A stretch of 40,360 nt of DNA from a virus. Below are positions 8,891 through 17,727 of this stretch, piece after piece (positions within the stretch are counted from its first letter, which is position 1; every line of letters starts with the position of its first letter). The stretch covers positions 1 to 40,360 of IMG/VR virus record IMGVR_UViG_3300033571_001337; one strand, given 5' to 3'. The notes beneath the pieces are model-generated. The model made no database searches, was not told the DNA's origin, and saw only the letters and a program-made list of their open reading frames with translations. A program made the position numbers and the translations under genes.

Positions 8891-9331
8891 ATGGAGAAAA
8901 TAACATTAACACTAGGCGAAATTATCACGCTAGAAGCAGAATTAAATGGCTTCACTCACCCAGAAACAGGAGAGAAAATTGTATCAGGTTTATTGAACAG
9001 CAAACTTAACCTTGCTAAGAAGTATTGGCTAACAAAGCTTGCTGACAAATGTCAATCTGAAAAGAAAGTTGTTGACGGACTTCGCGAAGAATTAATCAAG
9101 AAGTTTGGCAAGGAAGAAGACGGTAAAATCTTTATCGAGACTTTCTTAGACGAAGAGCGCACTCAGGTTAACCCTAGCTACATTGAGTTCCAAGGCGAAT
9201 ATATGTCTTTACTTAATGAGAAAAAAGAATTGGAATACAAGCCAATTACGGTATCTGACTTAGAGTCTATCGAGAGCGAAGAGAACTATGCTATCGTATT
9301 TAAGTTAATCAAAGAAGATGACGGAGAATAA
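8891..9331 (+). CDS. Phage protein of unknown function, DUF1617-like
   Basis: This 146-residue soluble, charged, mostly helical protein begins MEKITLTLGEIITLEAELNG. The opening and the pattern of long helices with acidic segments resemble the DUF1617 family of small phage proteins found between tail and lysis genes, but the resemblance is weak. It overlaps the start of the next small gene by 14 bases, which suggests coupled translation with the lysis cassette. Confidence 0.6.
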   Translation: MEKITLTLGEIITLEAELNGFTHPETGEKIVSGLLNSKLNLAKKYWLTKLADKCQSEKKVVDGLREELIKKFGKEEDGKIFIETFLDEERTQVNPSYIEFQGEYMSLLNEKKELEYKPITVSDLESIESEENYAIVFKLIKEDDGE

Positions 9332-9452
9332 TTTAATTCTCTTTGGTATAGCGTTGGGGGCGGTAGAATTAAGTTTTATCGCCCTTTGCATTTATATTCT
9401 TTGGAGAAACAGACAAAGACTGAATATTACCTATAAAAAGCTTTTGCGATAA
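9318..9452 (+). CDS. Small single-pass membrane protein, lysis-cassette candidate
   Basis: A 44-residue frame begins at the ATG at 9318, inside the end of the previous gene. It has a short polar N-terminus, one hydrophobic segment of ~22 residues (about 6-29, LILFGIALGAVELSFIALCIYIL) interrupted only by a Glu at 17, and a basic tail (WRNRQRLNITYKKLLR). This topology fits a small holin accessory or antiholin. It sits just before two other membrane proteins and the endolysin, and ends 39 bases before the next start. Confidence 0.55.
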   Translation: MTENNLILFGIALGAVELSFIALCIYILWRNRQRLNITYKKLLR

Positions 9453-9465
9453 ATTATTTATCCAT

Positions 9466-9473
9466 TATCTTTA
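9466..9473 (+). promoter_or_regulatory. Promoter -7-like box TATCTTTA
   Basis: Near match to TAnnTTTG (final A), 18 bases before the ATG at 9492. The spacing agrees with the other late boxes. Confidence 0.4.
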
Positions 9474-9491
9474 CTATGTAATATTTATACA

Positions 9492-9683
9492 ATGCACGAT
9501 ACAAGTTCAGAAAATGGCGTTTTAGCGGTGATAACAAGCATTTTAATGTGGGCATTATCTCTTACGAGCTTGTTAATTTATGTACAGATTGGTGCAGGTT
9601 GCGTCGCAATGGTTTCAGGTATTTTTGCCATAAGATATTACTACCTAAAAGGTAATGAAGTCTCAAAAAGAAAGAAGTCTTAA
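9492..9683 (+). CDS. Holin-like small membrane protein
   Basis: The 63-residue protein has two predicted membrane segments (about residues 10-29 and 33-50) joined by a tight turn, a polar N-terminus with acidic residues, and a strongly basic tail (EVSKRKKS). This is class II holin topology. It overlaps the next membrane-protein gene by 29 bases and lies two genes before the endolysin. Assignment as holin rests on topology and position only; the next gene is the alternative candidate. Confidence 0.6.
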   Translation: MHDTSSENGVLAVITSILMWALSLTSLLIYVQIGAGCVAMVSGIFAIRYYYLKGNEVSKRKKS

Positions 9684-9978
9684 AGACTTTATATCACACA
9701 AGGGAGAGTATTCAAGCGGCAGGCTTGTTTTTCTAATAGGCTCTCTAGTTATATTATCCGAATTTATTTACAATCCAGAAAGTATAGGTGTTCAGAATCT
9801 TGTTATGGCTATAATGGGATATGCTGCTGCCGCAACAACTATATCTAAATTTTCCAAACAAGAACAATATGGTAACGAGCCAACAAGCATTGAAGAAGTA
9901 TGGGATGCCGAGTGCGAGCAACCCGAATATGGTTCTGTGGGACGTCCCAAGCGAACTAGAAATAGGAGTAATTCCTAA
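9655..9978 (+). CDS. Membrane protein of the lysis cassette (second holin or antiholin candidate)
   Basis: This 107-residue protein has a basic N-terminus (MKSQKERSLKDF), two hydrophobic stretches (about residues 22-38, RLVFLIGSLVILSEFIY; and 46-63, VQNLVMAIMGYAAAATTI) and a long charged tail ending RPKRTRNRSNS. Its 3' third overlaps the endolysin gene by 110 bases in another frame, so the tail composition may be constrained by that overlap. Two adjacent two-helix proteins suggest a holin/antiholin pair. Confidence 0.6.
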   Translation: MKSQKERSLKDFISHKGEYSSGRLVFLIGSLVILSEFIYNPESIGVQNLVMAIMGYAAAATTISKFSKQEQYGNEPTSIEEVWDAECEQPEYGSVGRPKRTRNRSNS

Positions 9979-10288
9979 GCGCATATACTGTAACAAGGAT
10001 ATGGTAGAGCCACTAAGGCTTGCGTTTAAAAAGCTAATTGACACCAAATGTGTTAATGAGTTAAAGACGTGGGATGGGTGCTTTAATATTAGAAAGAAGC
10101 GTGGATTAACTTCTATGAGCCTCCATTCTTGGGGACTAGCAATAGACGTCAACGCATTTGAGAATGGGTTAGGTCAGACTCCTAAGTTGTCTAAATTATT
10201 TGTTTCCTGCTTTACAACATCTGGATTCGATTGGGGCGGGACTTGGACTCGTAAAGACGGTATGCACTTTCAATTAGCTAAAATATGA
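9869..10288 (+). CDS. Endolysin, peptidase M15 (VanY / L-Ala-D-Glu peptidase-like)
   Basis: The chosen ATG gives 139 residues beginning MVTSQQALKKYGMP, the usual start of phage M15 endolysins; an ATG at 9821 in the same frame adds 16 atypical residues. Zinc-site motifs are clear: H86-x6-D93 in SLHSWGLAIDVN and H133 in DGMHF. W88 and the GFDWGGTW segment match the family. It should cut the peptide stem or cross-link of peptidoglycan during lysis. It overlaps the preceding membrane-protein gene by 110 bases and the spanin candidate by 4 bases (ATGA). Confidence 0.88.
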   Translation: MVTSQQALKKYGMPSASNPNMVLWDVPSELEIGVIPKRIYCNKDMVEPLRLAFKKLIDTKCVNELKTWDGCFNIRKKRGLTSMSLHSWGLAIDVNAFENGLGQTPKLSKLFVSCFTTSGFDWGGTWTRKDGMHFQLAKI

Positions 10289-10743
10289 AAAATTTAATCT
10301 ACTTATTTGGTGTTCTGTCGATTACATTAGTGTCCTCTTGTAAGCCCGCTAAGACGATTAATACTAGCAGCATACTAACGGTTCACGATACTATTCGTGA
10401 CATACGCACAGTTGAAAAGTTTAAGTACATACAGGATACACTTGTGATAGACAATCCGTGCGACTCAGCAGGGCTACTAACAAGCTTTTACAGCAAACTA
10501 TCTGCTCCACAGGGTACGGTAATAATTCGCTCTTACAAGGGAAAGATTCAAGCAACCGTTTCCTTAGACTCAATGAAACAAGTGTACGAATCAAAGTATC
10601 GTTCATTAGTCGGAAAAAGTGTGCAAACTAAGGAAAAATTAGTCGTAAAAAATGTAATACCAACTTGGATAATTGCGGTAATATTCTTTGAAACTATGAT
10701 TATTCTTTTATATTTGTATTTCAAATTTATCTTTCCTAAGTAA
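10285..10743 (+). CDS. Unimolecular spanin candidate (lipoprotein with C-terminal membrane anchor)
   Basis: The 152-residue protein starts with a lipoprotein signal: hydrophobic residues 4-16 followed by lipobox LVSSC (Cys19). It ends with a single membrane helix (about 127-147, IPTWIIAVIFFETMIILLYLY) and a short basic tail. An outer-membrane lipid anchor plus an inner-membrane helix in one chain is the arrangement of u-spanins such as T1 gp11, which fuse the two membranes in the last step of lysis. It directly follows the endolysin with an ATGA overlap, as expected. Confidence 0.72.
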   Translation: MKNLIYLFGVLSITLVSSCKPAKTINTSSILTVHDTIRDIRTVEKFKYIQDTLVIDNPCDSAGLLTSFYSKLSAPQGTVIIRSYKGKIQATVSLDSMKQVYESKYRSLVGKSVQTKEKLVVKNVIPTWIIAVIFFETMIILLYLYFKFIFPK

Positions 10744-10880
10744 TGGCAAAAGCAATTGCAACGTCAAGTTTTAAACCACGGACGAAAAAGAATAATAAAG
10801 GGGTAGTAGCTAAAACTAAGACCTCTAATAATAAGACATCAAAGAACTATAAAAAGGCTTATAAAGGTCAAGGTAGGTAA
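10743..10880 (+). CDS. Small Lys-rich basic protein
   Basis: A 45-residue frame starts within the stop of the spanin candidate (TAATG). The product is highly basic (MAKAIATSSFKPRTKKNN at the start, SKNYKKAYKGQGR at the end) with no acidic residue, suggesting nucleic-acid binding. Similar tiny proteins ending in KNYKK-x-Y-x-GQG are, as I recall, frequent in Bacteroidota phages; their role is unknown. The operon terminator follows 30 bases later. Confidence 0.7.
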   Translation: MAKAIATSSFKPRTKKNNKGVVAKTKTSNNKTSKNYKKAYKGQGR

Positions 10881-10909
10881 TTTTCATTTGGTTTATTTTT
10901 TTGGTTTGC

Positions 10910-10942
10910 AGCCCTCAGCAGAATAAGCTGGGGGCTTTGTTT
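10910..10942 (+). terminator. Rho-independent terminator after the lysis cassette
   Basis: Stem AGCCCTCAGC (10910-10919) pairs with GCTGGGGGCT (10927-10936) over 10 bp with one G-U pair, loop AGAATAA, followed by TTTGTTT. It separates the lysis genes from the neck/tail genes. Confidence 0.85.
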
Positions 10943-10965
10943 ATATATATGTAAATTATTTTTTC

Positions 10966-10973
10966 TATCTTTG
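10966..10973 (+). promoter_or_regulatory. Late promoter -7 box TATCTTTG
   Basis: Exact TAnnTTTG match, 22 bases before the ATG at 10996 and directly after the terminator, so a new transcription unit for the neck/tail module very likely starts here. No TTG is seen at 19-21 bases upstream. Confidence 0.6.
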
Positions 10974-10995
10974 ATGCAAATTAAATGTTCCAAGA

Positions 10996-11682
10996 ATGTC
11001 GACAATTCTAATAAAAGATGCACACGACTTTATTCGTATGCAGATTAAGAAAAACAGGATGGGGTTCGTCAGTCCTGAAGATATAGACCGTGCAATTAAT
11101 CGCGGTGTATCTGACTGGATGAGCGCTGTTGTGTTTAAGTATAAGAAGACAGGTAAATACGAATACGACCACCTATTAGTTAAGAGAGCGCCTTTTTCTG
11201 TTACATCTAGTAATAGCGGATTAGTAAATGTGCCTTCTGATTATACGGAGGGGTTAACTATTTATGTGATGAATAATGGTGTACTAACAGAGGGCACTAT
11301 ATATTCTTGGGACGAGTTTTTAGAGATTCAAAATAGCAAGATATTAGCTCCTAGCTTAGATTATCCGACTGCTACTATTTATGTAGACAATACTGGCACA
11401 TCTAAGATTCAATTCTCTCCTGTTCCTACAGATGGTTCAACGTATGCTTATACATTAGTATATATGAGAGAGCCAGCTAAAGCAACATTTGGATACACAA
11501 TTACAAGTAGCGGCAACATCGCTTATAATGCAGGAACTACAACTAACTTAGATTTAGATGATAGATATTTTTCTGACATATTAACTCGTGCATTATTGTA
11601 TTTGGGTATTAGTTTGAATGATTCAGCGACAGCGCAAACCGAAGCAGCTAAGGATGCAAACCAGTTAAATGACGAACGATAA
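10996..11682 (+). CDS. Putative neck/adaptor (ring) structural protein
   Basis: This 228-residue protein starts MSTILIKDAHDFIRMQIKKN and has an early helical part with PEDIDRAINRG, a central beta-rich part, and a C-terminal helical part (RYFSDILTRALLYLGI). Head-tail adaptors of podoviruses and crAss-like phages share this helix-beta-helix layout and an early 'IDxxLNxA'-type helix. It is the first of three co-directional proteins of similar size before the large tail protein. No specific family was recognised; the next start overlaps its stop (TAATG). Confidence 0.5.
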   Translation: MSTILIKDAHDFIRMQIKKNRMGFVSPEDIDRAINRGVSDWMSAVVFKYKKTGKYEYDHLLVKRAPFSVTSSNSGLVNVPSDYTEGLTIYVMNNGVLTEGTIYSWDEFLEIQNSKILAPSLDYPTATIYVDNTGTSKIQFSPVPTDGSTYAYTLVYMREPAKATFGYTITSSGNIAYNAGTTTNLDLDDRYFSDILTRALLYLGISLNDSATAQTEAAKDANQLNDER

Positions 11683-12329
11683 TGACTACTAAACTTCGAA
11701 TGGCTGAGCAGATTCAGCGTCTTTATGCTAGATTTTTAGATAAAGATAATCCATCTGATGTAATAGATATTCGTGAGGTAATTTTGCTTTTACGCCAATC
11801 TATAAATAAAGTTTTAAAACTTCAGGTGTCTGAGTCTTTTAAGGCTGGAGAATATGATGTTCCTAAATGCAATTTATTAGAGTACACTTGTGCTGTAACA
11901 TCTCAGCCTTCTAACAGTAGAGCTTATATTACATTGCCTGCTACACCAATAACCTTGCCAATGGATATGGGAATATGGAGTATTTCTGCGGCAAACTCGG
12001 CTCTTAATCCATATCTTCCTATACCTTCTCAAGATGTGCTAGTATTTGGTACTATTGCAAATGGTACTAATCTAAGCTACTTAGAAGGGCAAGTTGGATA
12101 TTACCTACAAGGTACTAGAGTTTATTTTACTAAAGATATTACTACTGTAGCAAACGGTTCTATAACATCGGTTACAGTAAATCTTCTTGTTATGGACTTT
12201 AACAAAATAACAGATAATGAAATGCTTCCAATATCTCCTGATGTTGAGTCTGTAATTATAGATGATGTATTGCAATCTATTGGAGCAGGAAGAATTTCAC
12301 AAGCAGAATTGGCTGCTAAACAAGACTAA
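11682..12329 (+). CDS. Putative neck/tail structural protein
   Basis: The 215-residue protein starts at an ATG overlapping the previous stop. It has a helical N-terminal region (MAEQIQRLYARFLDK, REVILLLRQSINKVLKL), a beta-rich middle (ITLPATPITLPMDMGIW, YYLQGTRVYFTK) and a C-terminal helical end (VESVIIDDVLQSIG). Size, layout and position between two similar genes suggest a ring or adaptor component of the connector complex. This is inference from context only. Confidence 0.5.
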   Translation: MTTKLRMAEQIQRLYARFLDKDNPSDVIDIREVILLLRQSINKVLKLQVSESFKAGEYDVPKCNLLEYTCAVTSQPSNSRAYITLPATPITLPMDMGIWSISAANSALNPYLPIPSQDVLVFGTIANGTNLSYLEGQVGYYLQGTRVYFTKDITTVANGSITSVTVNLLVMDFNKITDNEMLPISPDVESVIIDDVLQSIGAGRISQAELAAKQD

Positions 12330-12334
12330 AGGAT

Positions 12335-13084
12335 ATGAAAACTAAGTCAATTAATACTATTGTAAGGGAGTCTTTATTAGACAATAATTTGCCTTTACAC
12401 TTCTATACTAGATTCTTGCATCACGCGCTAAGAATTGTTGATGAATTATCTATGGATTTTGACCTAGGTAACATTAAGATTATTGAATTAGACATCACGT
12501 CTTATAATAGAGCTATATTGCCTTCGGATTTTGTGGATTATGTAGATGTTTCCGTTAAGAGCGGGGAACGATTACTTCCTTTAGAGCGAGAAAGAAATCT
12601 TAATAAGAAATACAATTATGATACAGAGGGAAATAAGATTCCGTATATATCAGAGGAAAGATACAATGACTTAGACTTAAACTTATTAATAGGCGGAAAG
12701 ACTGTTAATCAGCACGGAGAATTGTCTGGGCGTATGTACGGAAGAGAAAGACGCGCTACTCTTACATTTGATATAGACAAGACTAACGCAGAGTTGGTAT
12801 TTAGTAACACTACTGAATTATCTAAGATAACATTGACATATATTTCAACAGCTGTATCAAAGTCTTCTGCTAACGCAATTACTCCTTATGCAGTTGATGT
12901 AGTCGTAAAGTATATACAAATGATGGCTGCTAAAGCACAAGGTGCTAAGATTGGCTTATATCAGATGTTTAAGCAAGACTACGAAAACGCACATAGAGTA
13001 TTTAGAGCTAGAATGAACTCAATGGATTATGCGGATATTATTGGAGCATTAAGAAGAGGCATTCACGGCAGCTTAAAGAACTAA
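12335..13084 (+). CDS. Putative tail adaptor / tubular protein (gp4-like)
   Basis: The 249-residue protein has an N-terminal helix pair (INTIVRESLLDNN, LHFYTRFLHHALRIVDEL), a beta-rich core including LPSDFVDYVDVSVKSGERLLPL, and a basic helical C-terminus (YENAHRVFRARMNSMDYADIIGALRRG). The Pro-Ser-Asp-Phe segment after the first beta strand is typical of T7 gp11/P22 gp4-like adaptors. The three consecutive proteins probably form stacked rings between portal and tail. Assignment to a particular ring is not possible from sequence alone. Confidence 0.55.
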   Translation: MKTKSINTIVRESLLDNNLPLHFYTRFLHHALRIVDELSMDFDLGNIKIIELDITSYNRAILPSDFVDYVDVSVKSGERLLPLERERNLNKKYNYDTEGNKIPYISEERYNDLDLNLLIGGKTVNQHGELSGRMYGRERRATLTFDIDKTNAELVFSNTTELSKITLTYISTAVSKSSANAITPYAVDVVVKYIQMMAAKAQGAKIGLYQMFKQDYENAHRVFRARMNSMDYADIIGALRRGIHGSLKN

Positions 13085-13113
13085 TTAACAAGTACCATTT
13101 TAACAATTAACAA

Positions 13114-16100
13114 ATGGCGAAGGTAACTCTCAGAGCAACAGGAGGTTTAAATAAAGACGTTGACCCTAATAATTTACCACAAGGAGATTATGTAGATGCG
13201 TCTAACATTATCTTTGACTCAGGTAAAACTGGTGGCGCTGGCGCTCTTAGATTGATGGAGTCCTTTGCATCAATGGGAATTACGTTAGCAGGTACACCTC
13301 GTGCAACGTTTCAGAATGTAGACAATATTATATATGTACTTTGCAATAATGCTGGCGGAACGGCTACTATACACAAGATTATCCCATCAGGCGACTCGTT
13401 CAACGCGAGTGCAATATTAACATACCCACACAATGCTACTGATGTAGATATGGTTCCCGACTTAAAAGTTATCGGGAATACTATTGTTTGGAATTATGCT
13501 GAGGGAGGAACTGTATTAGCTTATAACCTTACGCTAGATATAAACTTAACGTTTGCTTCTATTGAAGACTTGAAGTTACAAAAGAAGACTCCTAACAATG
13601 TTGTTCAGATTAAGAAGGTTATAGGAACTTCTCCATTAGCCTTATTAGAGAATACCGACTTTCAGTTTGCTGCTAGATATCAATATGCTGCAAAAGAGTA
13701 CTCTGTACTTGGTAACTACTCTCAGATGTACAAGGGAGAGAAAGGTGTTGAGAAATACTTAATCAAATACGACTTTTCAAGCAAGCCTGCCTACGCAACA
13801 GATATTGAATTATATGTTCGTATTGGTAATAATGGCAACTGGAGAAAGGCGGATGTACAAAAGATTGCAAACTATACAACTGGCGCTGAGATTGAGTGGG
13901 CTGGGCAAATGAATGAAAGCTTAGACTTAGTTACAGTCGGCAAGCCATTTGATGCAATACCTGAGAATGTTAATAATATTGAGATTGCTAAAAACAGATT
14001 ATTCTTAGCAAATATTCAAGATGACTATAGCATATCCGAGGCGAACACTAAAATAAATATTTCAGTAGCGAACGAATCGGCTTTACCTAGTGGCACATAT
14101 AAGACTTATTTAAATGCTGGAGCGGCTGACTTACTTGTTGATAGTGTTGAGGACACTTATGATGGCTCAGGATATGTAAAACCATTTGCCAATAACTCAA
14201 CGTATGCAATTGGTGTAGCTTACTATGATGCAGCTTTAAAGACAAGAGGCGTAGAGGCAGCTACTGTAAAGAAGTTTAACACAGGTAAGTTTGACTATCC
14301 TGTAACACCTAATATTACTATTTCTGCTGGAACAGGATACGCTAAGCCATCTTGGGCAAAGTATATACAATTGGTATATTCTAAGAATATATCTAAGTCG
14401 TATATCTACGAAGGCTTTGCTAGTAATATATTCTTTGAGCTAAGTAAGCTAGAAGAGAATCCTGCAACAAAAGTTGTTACTCGTGTTAAGAGCATAAGTC
14501 AGTCAGTTACAAACGACGACTTGAAAGATGTAACTTATTTTGTTGTTGACTTAATGGGAATGTTCTTAGCTGGACAGATATACACCCTACAAGAGGGAGA
14601 CAGAATCTCAATAAATATTGGTACTAGCTCGGCTAGAAATATTGTTGACTTACGAATTGTTCAACAAGATAACAACCTACTTTATTGCGACTACTCAGGT
14701 GGCGCTTTGACTAACCCTGTTATTCCAATTCCTAAAGACTTGTTCTTTGAGATATACTCGCCTAAACAAGCTCAAGAGGACGAATCGTTATTGTTCTACG
14801 AATATGGTAGTTTAATTGATATTTCTGCTGGATTAGGTACTGTGACATTAACTGGCACAGGATTGCTTAATAGTACTAAGTTGATTGGAGATATGGTTTT
14901 CAAGAACTTAGAAATACCTGTTTATCAGACTGCTCCATTTAAGTACAACTCAGTTAAGACATTACCTAACGTTGTTGTCGAGGACGTAGTTACTGTTGTA
15001 AATGCTATTACTAGCGAAACGTTGTTCCGCTCATTAAATAACGAAGGTACAACACAGCAGGTTTTTGAACCAACATTTACTATCCCATCAGGCACTAACG
15101 GAGATACTGCTACGCTAACGAGTACGGCTGATGCATTTGTGGTAAAAGGCTTTTATGACATAGGTAATCAAGACCCAAGCGTAAATAAGATGTCGGTTCA
15201 GTTTAACTTGACATCAACAAGTGTACTGGTTCTAACGACTCCTGTTGACCCGACAAATCCACCTAGCGGAGACTTGAAATGGATATTAAAATGTCAGATA
15301 TATAAAACTCCTTACAATAATGCAGATAACAAATACGGGACAACCGAAAAGTTTGGTTCTGAATTTATTGTAGATGAAAAGCAAATTGGAACTGCAACGG
15401 CGGGTTTAGTTATCCCAATTGCAATGACAAAGGATATCAACCTAAGCACAGGCATTACTAAAGATATTGTTGCAAACGATAAATTTTCAGCAAAGATTAC
15501 ACTAGATTTTTATTTAAATGGAAGTGTAATTTCTGGCTCTGTTTCTATTGCTAAGGCAGGCGGCTCTACTTACGGTATGACAATTACACTTAATGGAGAC
15601 AGAACAACTCCTAAGTTAATTACGTCTTATAGCCCTGATGTAACTTTAGCTACTACAAAAGAAAAATACATTATTCGCTCAATTTCAAACGCGGTTGCTA
15701 ACCAACAATGGAATACATCTGCTGGAAAGCCATCTGTTATAGCGGCTAACGTAGCCTATCCACGTCGCACAAATGCTATTCGTTACTCAGGTAATTACAT
15801 TGCAGGAACTAGCGTCAATAACATTAACTCATTCTTTGCTTTAGATAGCAACGAGGTGCCTATAGAGAACGGAGAAATTGTATCATTACAGCGAGCTTCA
15901 AGACTACAAGGTAATGGAGCTATGCTACTTGCATTATGTCCAAAAGAAACGGCTTACGTATTCCTAGGAGAGCAGGAGCTTACGCAAGGCAATAACTCTG
16001 CTATCAGAGCCCTTACAACTAATATGATTGGCACTATCCGTAATATGGGTGCTGGACTAGGCTTGCAGAACAAATTGTCTGTAATGAACTACAAAGGCAC

Positions 16101-16830
16101 TATTTGGTGGTGGGATAATTTTACAAAGAAGGTTGTTAAATATACAGACAAGGGAATTGAGATTCCTAGTGATGTTTATGTAAAAAGCTACTTCTTAGGC
16201 AAGTCTGGTATTGCTAGATTCTGCTATGACCCGTTCTATAATATGGCATTTATAGGAATGCTAGGCGAGTCAACTTCAATGGGATGGTCTGACAATCTTA
16301 ATAGATGGATTGCGGAATATTCGTTTGTTCCTACCTTTGCAGAAAGTTATGGAGACAAGATGATATTGTTGAGCGGAAGCACGTTCTACAAGTCTTTGCA
16401 GACAGGCTTTAATACATTCTTTGGCTCGGCTAACAACGGTACAATATCTATGATATTAAATAGTCGTTTACCAGTTAATCCGCTGAATGTGGCTATATGG
16501 CACAATATGAACGTAACAGATTACACTAAGGCGGCAGATACTAACGGAGAGAAAAACTACGTTAAGGATAACCTGTTACAGATAAACATTACTAACGAGA
16601 ATGGTCAGGCAACTCAGATTCTAGAAGGCAACTTTTTATTAGAGGATAATAGATTATATGCTCACGTTATGCGTGACACAAATACTCCTAGCGTATCAAT
16701 TCCTTTGATTCAAGGGAACTATATGGTAGGATACTTAAATAAGTTTACAATAACAATGAAAGATAAGTCTCAGAGTATGCGCATCAACTCAATTGACGTT
16801 GAAATAGGTAACGTATCTGGACATAGCTAA
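13114..16830 (+). CDS. Large tail structural protein (tail hub/stabilisation, P22 gp10-like)
   Basis: The 1238-residue beta-rich protein begins with a GGLNKDVDPNNLPQGDYVDA segment (residues 10-29). That form is typical of the large tail nozzle or packaged-DNA stabilisation proteins of podoviruses and crAss-like phages. No transmembrane or enzymatic motif is visible. The C-terminal part includes a repeated propeller-like pattern (residues ~920-1130: LGLQNKLSVMNYKGTIWWWD, FCYDPFYNMAFIGM). It follows the three ring-type genes, as expected for the tail nozzle. Confidence 0.65.
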   Translation: MAKVTLRATGGLNKDVDPNNLPQGDYVDASNIIFDSGKTGGAGALRLMESFASMGITLAGTPRATFQNVDNIIYVLCNNAGGTATIHKIIPSGDSFNASAILTYPHNATDVDMVPDLKVIGNTIVWNYAEGGTVLAYNLTLDINLTFASIEDLKLQKKTPNNVVQIKKVIGTSPLALLENTDFQFAARYQYAAKEYSVLGNYSQMYKGEKGVEKYLIKYDFSSKPAYATDIELYVRIGNNGNWRKADVQKIANYTTGAEIEWAGQMNESLDLVTVGKPFDAIPENVNNIEIAKNRLFLANIQDDYSISEANTKINISVANESALPSGTYKTYLNAGAADLLVDSVEDTYDGSGYVKPFANNSTYAIGVAYYDAALKTRGVEAATVKKFNTGKFDYPVTPNITISAGTGYAKPSWAKYIQLVYSKNISKSYIYEGFASNIFFELSKLEENPATKVVTRVKSISQSVTNDDLKDVTYFVVDLMGMFLAGQIYTLQEGDRISINIGTSSARNIVDLRIVQQDNNLLYCDYSGGALTNPVIPIPKDLFFEIYSPKQAQEDESLLFYEYGSLIDISAGLGTVTLTGTGLLNSTKLIGDMVFKNLEIPVYQTAPFKYNSVKTLPNVVVEDVVTVVNAITSETLFRSLNNEGTTQQVFEPTFTIPSGTNGDTATLTSTADAFVVKGFYDIGNQDPSVNKMSVQFNLTSTSVLVLTTPVDPTNPPSGDLKWILKCQIYKTPYNNADNKYGTTEKFGSEFIVDEKQIGTATAGLVIPIAMTKDINLSTGITKDIVANDKFSAKITLDFYLNGSVISGSVSIAKAGGSTYGMTITLNGDRTTPKLITSYSPDVTLATTKEKYIIRSISNAVANQQWNTSAGKPSVIAANVAYPRRTNAIRYSGNYIAGTSVNNINSFFALDSNEVPIENGEIVSLQRASRLQGNGAMLLALCPKETAYVFLGEQELTQGNNSAIRALTTNMIGTIRNMGAGLGLQNKLSVMNYKGTIWWWDNFTKKVVKYTDKGIEIPSDVYVKSYFLGKSGIARFCYDPFYNMAFIGMLGESTSMGWSDNLNRWIAEYSFVPTFAESYGDKMILLSGSTFYKSLQTGFNTFFGSANNGTISMILNSRLPVNPLNVAIWHNMNVTDYTKAADTNGEKNYVKDNLLQINITNENGQATQILEGNFLLEDNRLYAHVMRDTNTPSVSIPLIQGNYMVGYLNKFTITMKDKSQSMRINSIDVEIGNVSGHS

Positions 16831-16856
16831 AAAAGAAATATATAAACAAAAAACGT

Positions 16857-16864
16857 TAACTTTG
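16857..16864 (+). promoter_or_regulatory. Late promoter -7 box TAACTTTG
   Basis: Exact TAnnTTTG match, 17 bases before the ATG at 16882. The same octamer recurs at 27542. The upstream sequence is A-rich without an evident -33 TTG. Confidence 0.6.
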
Positions 16865-16881
16865 TTTTAAACATTAATAAA

Positions 16882-17727
16882 ATGGGAGCAGAAAGTTTAT
16901 TATTAGGAGCAAATCCAATAACTGCGGGAGTAGGTATGGGCTTACAGGTCCTTGGTGGAATTGCTAACGTAGTAGGTGCTGCTGGTCAAAAGAAAGAGGC
17001 TAAGAAACAATTAGCTGCTCAAAAAGCTTTTGGAACTCAGCAGCGATTAGCCTTAAGTAGCGGTTATGGCGACTTAATGGCACAAGCTAAAGGCTTGCCT
17101 ACTTACCAAGGAGATATCTCATTATTTCAAAAAGCTCAAGGCGAGGCTGAAATGGCTAAGCGTATGGCATCTGGCGGACAGATTGCTGGAGAGGGAATTA
17201 TGAGAGAGCAGGCTCGTCAAACAACTGCAAACACTTTAGCTGCTGCTAGATTAGGTGCTGGTTCTGGCTCAGACTTATTGACTGCCGCTTTATTGGGGCA
17301 GAATCAAGAGGGAGCTCAGATGCAGAATATTAACTTACAGGTTGGTCAGCAGCGTCAAGAAATGCAACAGCGTGCTCAACAAAACTTATTATCTACATTA
17401 GGTCAGACAGCTGCGGCGCAAGCGCAACAAGCTGGGTTAGAATTTGAGTCTCAACAGCAAAAAGCTCAACAAATATTAGGATTAGGAAGGGAGCAGTTGG
17501 GGCAATCAATAGCTTTAGAAGACCAATTATTTGGGGCAGAACAAGCTAAAGCGGCGGCACTCCAACAAGCTCGTTCAGCAATATGGTCTGGAATTGGCGG
17601 TATTGCACAAAGTGTTGGTAGCGGATTAATGGGAATGAGTGCTCAGCAGAATCAAATGAAGGCTTTATCGGATATGTATGGCGCAAGCGCTCCATCTTCT
17701 TCATTGCAACAATTTAAAAGATTCTAA
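16882..17727 (+). CDS. Internal virion / ejection protein, Ala-Gln-rich
   Basis: The 281-residue protein has a Gly/Ala-rich hydrophobic N-terminus (residues 5-35, LLLGANPITAGVGMGLQVLG) followed by long Ala- and Gln-rich helices with heptad-like spacing. A second small hydrophobic segment (SGIGGIAQSVGSGLMGM) lies near the end. This composition and size resemble T7 gp14 and P22 gp7-type proteins stored in the virion and ejected to build a DNA channel. The next two genes look like its partners. Its UAA stop is followed by an open in-frame extension (17728-17850). Confidence 0.65.
   Translation: MGAESLLLGANPITAGVGMGLQVLGGIANVVGAAGQKKEAKKQLAAQKAFGTQQRLALSSGYGDLMAQAKGLPTYQGDISLFQKAQGEAEMAKRMASGGQIAGEGIMREQARQTTANTLAAARLGAGSGSDLLTAALLGQNQEGAQMQNINLQVGQQRQEMQQRAQQNLLSTLGQTAAAQAQQAGLEFESQQQKAQQILGLGREQLGQSIALEDQLFGAEQAKAAALQQARSAIWSGIGGIAQSVGSGLMGMSAQQNQMKALSDMYGASAPSSSLQQFKRF

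Noticed and set aside
9821-9868. Earlier start for the endolysin
   Set aside because: The added residues do not fit the family's usual start, while MVTSQQALKKYG does.
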